Source of the DNA: a bacterium BMS3Abin02 | GTDB taxonomy: Bacteria > Actinomycetota > Acidimicrobiia > Spongiisociales > UBA4744 | DNA length: 64,000 nucleotides | Assembly (NCBI GenBank): GCA_002897675.1 | Contig: BDSU01000045.1 | Span: forward strand, 87,282 to 151,281 | Reading direction: 5' to 3' | In this document: positions 59,702 to 64,000 of the stretch, piece by piece | Layout: each line of letters opens with the position of its first letter | Numbering within the stretch: the stretch's first letter is position 1 | The notes under the pieces: generated by a model | Database searches by the model: none | What the model was told of the DNA's origin: nothing | What the model saw: only the letters and a program-made list of their open reading frames with translations | Translations under genes and position numbers: made by a program

Positions 59702-60607
59702 GTGAAGCTGCTGAGAAGCGTCGGTCTCGGATGGCTGGTCTGGCGTCTGCTCGGTCCCGATACGCCGCCGCGCTACTCCGGGCCGCAGCGGCACCCGCTA
59801 CGCCTGCCGGGCCGGACGGTGTTCGTCGGGGATCGGGAGGTGTTCGTTCGGAAGACCGGACCGGACGATGCTCCGGCGCTGGTGTTGCTGCACGGCCTTG
59901 GGCTCGACTCGATGCTGGCGTGGTACCGGCTCATCCCTCTGCTCGCCGAACGGTTCCGGATCGTGTCCATCGACCTGTATGGTGCCGGCAAGACCGACAA
60001 GGGACGCGACGCGTTCGAGATCGCCGACATGGCGGACCAGGTCGCCGGCGCGTTGGGTGCGCTGGGAATCGGCCAGGCCACCGTGGCCGGCTACTCGATG
60101 GGCGGTGCCGTCGCCCAAGAACTCGCACACCGACATCCACATCTCGTGGAGCGGTTGGTGCTCATCGCCACGCTCGCTCATCACCCGCCGGCGTGGCGGT
60201 GGGGACGTACGATCATAGGGGTGGCCGGCCGGGCACTCGAGCGGATCAGCAGGGTCGAGGTGTCGTGGGTCTGGTACCGGTATCTGCTGCGGGTCGGTGC
60301 AGTCGACCCGAGCAGCGAGCGCTGGCTGTGGGAGACGCGCATGAACCGTGATCCGGAGATGCAGTACCGCTCTATGTTCGCGCTGCTGCGATTTGACAGT
60401 CGGCGGTGGTTGGGACGGCTGAACGTTCCCGCGCTGGTGGTCATCCCACAGTCGGATCAGCTGGTACTGCCGGCATGGCAGCGAGAGATGGCCACGCTGC
60501 TCCGGGACTCGACGGTGGTGGAGGTGCCCGGCGCTCGCCACGAGCTACCGATGACGCATCCCGATCAGGTCGCCGAGGCGGTCGGGAGGTTCGCCGCGGC
60601 TCAGTGA
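59702..60607 (+). CDS. Alpha/beta hydrolase
   Basis: 301 aa. VLLHGLGLDSMLAWYRLIP, nucleophile GYSMGG, Asp in VIPQSDQL and His in GARHELPM. Begins one base after the ferredoxin stop. Substrate unknown. Confidence 0.86.
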   Translation: MKLLRSVGLGWLVWRLLGPDTPPRYSGPQRHPLRLPGRTVFVGDREVFVRKTGPDDAPALVLLHGLGLDSMLAWYRLIPLLAERFRIVSIDLYGAGKTDKGRDAFEIADMADQVAGALGALGIGQATVAGYSMGGAVAQELAHRHPHLVERLVLIATLAHHPPAWRWGRTIIGVAGRALERISRVEVSWVWYRYLLRVGAVDPSSERWLWETRMNRDPEMQYRSMFALLRFDSRRWLGRLNVPALVVIPQSDQLVLPAWQREMATLLRDSTVVEVPGARHELPMTHPDQVAEAVGRFAAAQ

Positions 60608-60630
60608 TCGCCGGCAGAGACGAGACCGGG

Positions 60631-61794
60631 TCAGCGACCGAGGAGCTTGGCCATCACGACCCGCTGGATCTGGTTGGTTCCCTCGTAGATCTGGGTGATC
60701 TTCGCGTCGCGCATCATGCGCTCTGCCGGGTAGTCCCTCACATACCCGTAGCCACCGAGTATCTGCACCGCATCGGTCGTGACGTACATGGCAGTGTCCG
60801 ATGCGAACGCCTTCGCGGCAGCGGCCACGTAAGTGAGCTGCGCATCCTTGCGGTCGATCATCGTATGCGCCTCGTAGACGAGATGCCGCGCCGCTCTCGT
60901 CTGCATGTCCATGTCGGCGAGCATGAAGCCGATCGCCTGGTTGTCGATGATGCGGCGGCCGAACTGCTTGCGCTCCTTGGCATAGTCGCGGGCGAGCTCG
61001 AACGCGCCTTGGGCGATGCCGAGCGCCTGGGCTGCGATGCCGGGGCGTGAACGGTCCAGCGTCATCATGGCGATCTTGAATCCCTCGCCCTCTTCGCCAA
61101 CGAGGTTCCTTGCAGAGATACGCACGTCGTCGAGGGTCAGCTCTCCGGTCGGGGAGCCGTGCAACCCCATCTTGTGCTCATACCTCGTGACCTCGAATCC
61201 AGGCGTGTCGGCGGGGACGATGAAACACGATATGCCGCGATGGCCGGCATCGGGATTGGTCTTGGCGAAGATCGTGTAGACGGTGGCGACCCCGGCGTTC
61301 GAGATGAAGCGCTTGCCGCCGTTGAGCACCCACTCGTCGCCGTCGCGGACGGCCTTCGTTCGCATCGCTGCGACGTCCGATCCCGCCCCTGGTTCGGTGA
61401 GGCCGTACGCGGCCTGTTCCTCACCCGCGATGATCTTGGGGATCCATGCGAGCTTCTGCTCGGAAGTGCCTCTGAGCAGGACCGGGATCATGCCCAGCTT
61501 GTTCAGCAGCGGGATCATCACTGCGGATGCACTGACTCTGGACATCTCTTCAACGAGGATCGCCTGGGTGATCGAGTCGGCTCCGGCGCCGCCGGCGTCC
61601 TCTGGGAACATCACGGAGAGAAGGTCGGCCTTGACCATCTCTCTGTGGAGATCGGCAGGGTACTCGTCCGTTGCGTCGATCTCCTCTGCGCGAGGAGCGA
61701 TCTTGTCTTCGGAGAACCGCCGGACCATCGCTCGGAAGTCGTCGTGGACTTCAGAGAGTCGATACGGATCGTTCACGATGTCTTCTTGGTGCAT
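60631..61794 (-). CDS. Acyl-CoA dehydrogenase
   Basis: 387 aa. YGLTEPGAGSDVAAMRTKA and RFISNAGVATVY bind FAD and substrate; QILGGYGYVRDYPAERMMRD and IYEGTNQIQR carry the catalytic Glu of the short-chain group. First step of beta-oxidation; passes electrons to electron-transfer flavoprotein, for which the EtfD-like protein at 32063 would be the membrane outlet. Starts within the end of a 31-aa membrane ORF. Confidence 0.94.
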   Translation of the reverse strand: MHQEDIVNDPYRLSEVHDDFRAMVRRFSEDKIAPRAEEIDATDEYPADLHREMVKADLLSVMFPEDAGGAGADSITQAILVEEMSRVSASAVMIPLLNKLGMIPVLLRGTSEQKLAWIPKIIAGEEQAAYGLTEPGAGSDVAAMRTKAVRDGDEWVLNGGKRFISNAGVATVYTIFAKTNPDAGHRGISCFIVPADTPGFEVTRYEHKMGLHGSPTGELTLDDVRISARNLVGEEGEGFKIAMMTLDRSRPGIAAQALGIAQGAFELARDYAKERKQFGRRIIDNQAIGFMLADMDMQTRAARHLVYEAHTMIDRKDAQLTYVAAAAKAFASDTAMYVTTDAVQILGGYGYVRDYPAERMMRDAKITQIYEGTNQIQRVVMAKLLGR

Positions 61795-61868
61795 GTCAGG
61801 ATTCCCGCCTGTTTGGCAAGCCAGATCCCGACGCCGATGAGAACGAGGAAGAACAGCAGCTTCTTCAT
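61773..61868 (-). CDS. 31-aa single-helix membrane peptide
   Basis: MKKLLFFLVLIGVGIWLAKQ, then AGILTCTKKTS. Overlaps the acyl-CoA dehydrogenase start by 22 bp. A longer start at 61895 is possible. Recalls DLW-39-type actinobacterial small proteins. Weak ribosome site AAAGG. Confidence 0.5.
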   Translation of the reverse strand: MKKLLFFLVLIGVGIWLAKQAGILTCTKKTS

Positions 61869-62008
61869 GGAGAACGCCTTTCTCTCGGGATGCATCATAG
61901 AGGCTGCATCGGTCGGGCCGACCGACGCAGCCCGGCCCTTCTTGGCCGGCGCACCCGAGAGCCGTGTCCAGGCACCGGGTACGAGGGTTCGGGGCTCGTG
62001 CCCTGCCG

Positions 62009-64000
62009 TCAGCCGGCTGTCCCCGGCAACAGCTTCAGATGCTCCTTCGATGCTGCCACGACGGTGTCACGGTCCCAGTACAGCGGAGCCGTCTCACCCG
62101 TGGCCCACCGTTGGATCATGTCGTCGTAGTGGGGGGAATACGCGTGGCCGGACTGGCCGGTCGTGTGGATTGCCGTCGACGCGTCGAAATCGGAGAAGTC
62201 GATCACCATGCGCATCGAGGGGAGTGCGACGACTTCGTACCCCTTCTCGACGAGCCAACTCGTCGCATTCACCATGTCGGTGCCGCCCGGGACCTTGAAC
62301 GGTCCTCGGTTGAACAGCATTTCGATTGGCGCGATTCCGGACTTACCGAACGTCTGATTCACGAACGTCGCCGTGTGCAGGTCGCCCCACTGCCACGAAG
62401 CGGGGTCTCCGAGCGTGTCGTTCAGCTCGTTCCAGGCTGCCAGCAGTGCCCCTTCCAGGATATCGTCCCGTGTCTCCACCGCCGAGGTGGTCTGGTCGTC
62501 CCACCAGATGTTTGTCGGATCGTCGAGGATCCGACGGATCGCTTCGAGTGAAGAGTCCCTGCCCGACGGGCGCAAGTCCTTCGGCAGGTCGTCGTTGTAG
62601 ACCAAGATCAACAGGTTTTTCCACACGGCTCCGAAGAGCGCGGCCCCCTGGCTGTCGACATCGAAGCGGTACTCGCCGTCGTCACCCGCCCAGGACTCCA
62701 GGATTGCCTGGGCTTGTCGAACTTGCGGGACACCGGAAGCGAGTCCGACCAGGCGGGGTATGAGTACGTCGGCGTGGATGCTGGCGGCGTCGAACTGCAT
62801 GGCGCGCACGTCATCAGGGCTGATGGACGTTCCTGCTTCCCGGATCATGTCGACGATTCGCTGCGCTCGCGTCCCGTATGCCCAGTCGCGGGCCAGGAAA
62901 GGGCCGACACCGGGGCGGGTCACTGCGTTGTTCGCGGTGACGATGAAGCCTTCGGGCGGGTCGAAACTCGAAGGAAGCTGGTCGAAGGGGATGAATCCCG
63001 TCCACTCGTACGTATCCGTCCATCCGGGGACGGGCATCCGCCCGTCGCCGTTGGCTCGAATCGGGATCCTTCCGGGAGACTGATACCCGATGTGGCCGTC
63101 GACGTCCGCGTAGATGAAGTTCTGTGACGGGACGTCCCACAGTCGCAGAGCGTCCCGGAACTCGTCCCAGTTGGCGGCGCGGTCGATTGCCACGACCGAT
63201 TCCAGTATTCGCGATGGTTCGAGCGCCGTCCAGCGTAGAGCGATCGCATAGGGTTCGGGGAGCGGAATGTCGGTCTTCTCGTCGAAGTCTTCGAGGCGTC
63301 CGTAGACGCCGGAGATGATCGGACCGTGGCGGGTCACCCGGACGTTCATCTGTACGGGTTCACCCCCGGCGACGTCGATGGTCTCGATGCGGCTGTCCGC
63401 ATCCACCCATTCGCCGTTGACTTCGTATTGATTCTGGTCGTCTGGATTGATCTTCTCCACATAGAGATCCTGCACGTCCGCGGCGAGGTTGGTCACACCC
63501 CATGCGATGTTGGCGTTGTGGCCGATGACGACCCCCGGGGCGCCCAGGAGGGAGAAGCCGGCGACCTCGTAGGGACAGGTGTCCGATACGGTCGTGCAAT
63601 GCAGACCCGTCTCGTACCAGACGGAGGGCATCTGGATGCCGAGGTGCGGGTCGTTCGCCAGGATCGGCTTGCCGGTGGAGGTCAGGGATCCGGAGATCAC
63701 CCAGTTGTTCGAGCCTATGTCCGAACCGACCGGCCCCGTGAGTCGATCGATGAGATCGATCGTGTCTGCGGTGCGGGCGAGGAGATCCTGCGCCTCGTCG
63801 GGCAGTTCCGGGGCGGCGGTGCTTGCCGCCGAAACTCCGAAGTCGGGGACGATGACGGGGCGATCTTCCGGATACGGGGGGTACAGGTCGTCGACGCGAT
63901 CACCGATCAACTTGGATACCTCAGCCCGATAGATCTCCAGATCCATGTTGGAGCGCAGGTCCCATGCCATCACCTTCGCCCAGACGAGGCTGTCGACGGG
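62009..64000 (-). CDS. Penicillin acylase-family hydrolase, 5' truncated
   Basis: At least 663 aa; the frame is open to the right window edge. The Ntn nucleophile is Ser in GSNNWVISGSLTSTGKP, after which the precursor is cleaved into alpha and beta chains; ILANDPHLGIQMPSVWYE, APGVVIGHNANIAWGVTN and VTRHGPIIS are family motifs. Cleaves amides, often N-acyl homoserine lactones or beta-lactams. The signal peptide lies outside the window. Confidence 0.9.
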   Translation of the reverse strand, partial: PVDSLVWAKVMAWDLRSNMDLEIYRAEVSKLIGDRVDDLYPPYPEDRPVIVPDFGVSAASTAAPELPDEAQDLLARTADTIDLIDRLTGPVGSDIGSNNWVISGSLTSTGKPILANDPHLGIQMPSVWYETGLHCTTVSDTCPYEVAGFSLLGAPGVVIGHNANIAWGVTNLAADVQDLYVEKINPDDQNQYEVNGEWVDADSRIETIDVAGGEPVQMNVRVTRHGPIISGVYGRLEDFDEKTDIPLPEPYAIALRWTALEPSRILESVVAIDRAANWDEFRDALRLWDVPSQNFIYADVDGHIGYQSPGRIPIRANGDGRMPVPGWTDTYEWTGFIPFDQLPSSFDPPEGFIVTANNAVTRPGVGPFLARDWAYGTRAQRIVDMIREAGTSISPDDVRAMQFDAASIHADVLIPRLVGLASGVPQVRQAQAILESWAGDDGEYRFDVDSQGAALFGAVWKNLLILVYNDDLPKDLRPSGRDSSLEAIRRILDDPTNIWWDDQTTSAVETRDDILEGALLAAWNELNDTLGDPASWQWGDLHTATFVNQTFGKSGIAPIEMLFNRGPFKVPGGTDMVNATSWLVEKGYEVVALPSMRMVIDFSDFDASTAIHTTGQSGHAYSPHYDDMIQRWATGETAPLYWDRDTVVAASKEHLKLLPGTAG

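Overview
The window is a high-GC bacterial chromosome segment, most likely from an uncultivated actinomycetote (Acidimicrobiia-like). The evidence is a DUF3105 protein, a regulator plus lysine-tailed protein pair like Mycobacterium Rv0474/HbhA, an EtfD-like oxidoreductase, DUF4332, heavy use of ATGA/GTGA stop-start overlaps, and many genes whose start codon lies 12-14 nt after a TANNNT box (leaderless transcripts). The taxonomic call is inference. I see no rRNA, tRNA or CRISPR array.

Bases 1-22300 form a respiration and electron-transfer region. After a truncated lgt come a secreted protein, a cytochrome b and an FAD oxidoreductase on the plus strand. Facing them is a complex I-like operon on the minus strand: a 48-aa YHS protein, NuoA, a 430-aa NuoB-NuoD-like fusion, then NuoH, J, K, L, M and N. 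The fusion has no N2 cluster cysteines and no quinone-site motif, and NuoC, E, F, G and I are absent. A DUF3105 protein, a Rieske protein and a MerR-type metal regulator follow. Four promoters (near 1021, 12645, 14523 and 15242) share TTGACATTCC, a dyad and exactly 20 bp between -35 and -10. This is the layout MerR proteins activate, so cytochrome b, the complex I-like operon and Rieske appear to form one regulon. The fourth promoter drives a 20-aa two-cysteine peptide.

Bases 15600-22300 hold a BlaI/CopY-type repressor and its M56 BlaR-like protease, then a second Rieske protein, CcdA, CcmF, CcmH and a TlpA/ResA-like thioredoxin. Sites of the form ACTAC-N5-GTAGT sit on the -10 box of four promoters here, which points to a BlaI-type regulon for cytochrome c maturation. 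Two short overlapping ORFs lead into ccmF.

Bases 22400-28300 are a metal-response region: a Met/His-repeat secreted protein, a two-component system with a Met-rich sensor loop, and an ArsR-CDF-P1B ATPase operon with its own operator. Bases 28460-34770 hold a hydrolase, a Bcp peroxiredoxin, a membrane protein, PspA, an EtfD-like Fe-S oxidoreductase and a small zinc-ribbon protein. A 133-bp structured repeat occurs here and after tlpA.

Bases 34900-64000 are mostly housekeeping: GH13 glycosidase, CpaE/Ssd-like ATPase, secreted transglycosylase, TrmA-family methyltransferase, MocA-like transferase, HbhA-like pair, acyltransferase, DAHP synthase, M20 amidohydrolase, half-length GlnE, NAD synthetase, class IV aminotransferase, lipoprotein, REC-GGDEF-HD-GYP protein, MgtE, GreA, EamA transporter, SelD, MFS transporter, [2Fe-2S] ferredoxin, hydrolase, acyl-CoA dehydrogenase and a truncated penicillin acylase. 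SelD contains an in-frame UGA at the usual Cys/Sec position, followed by SECIS-like hairpins.
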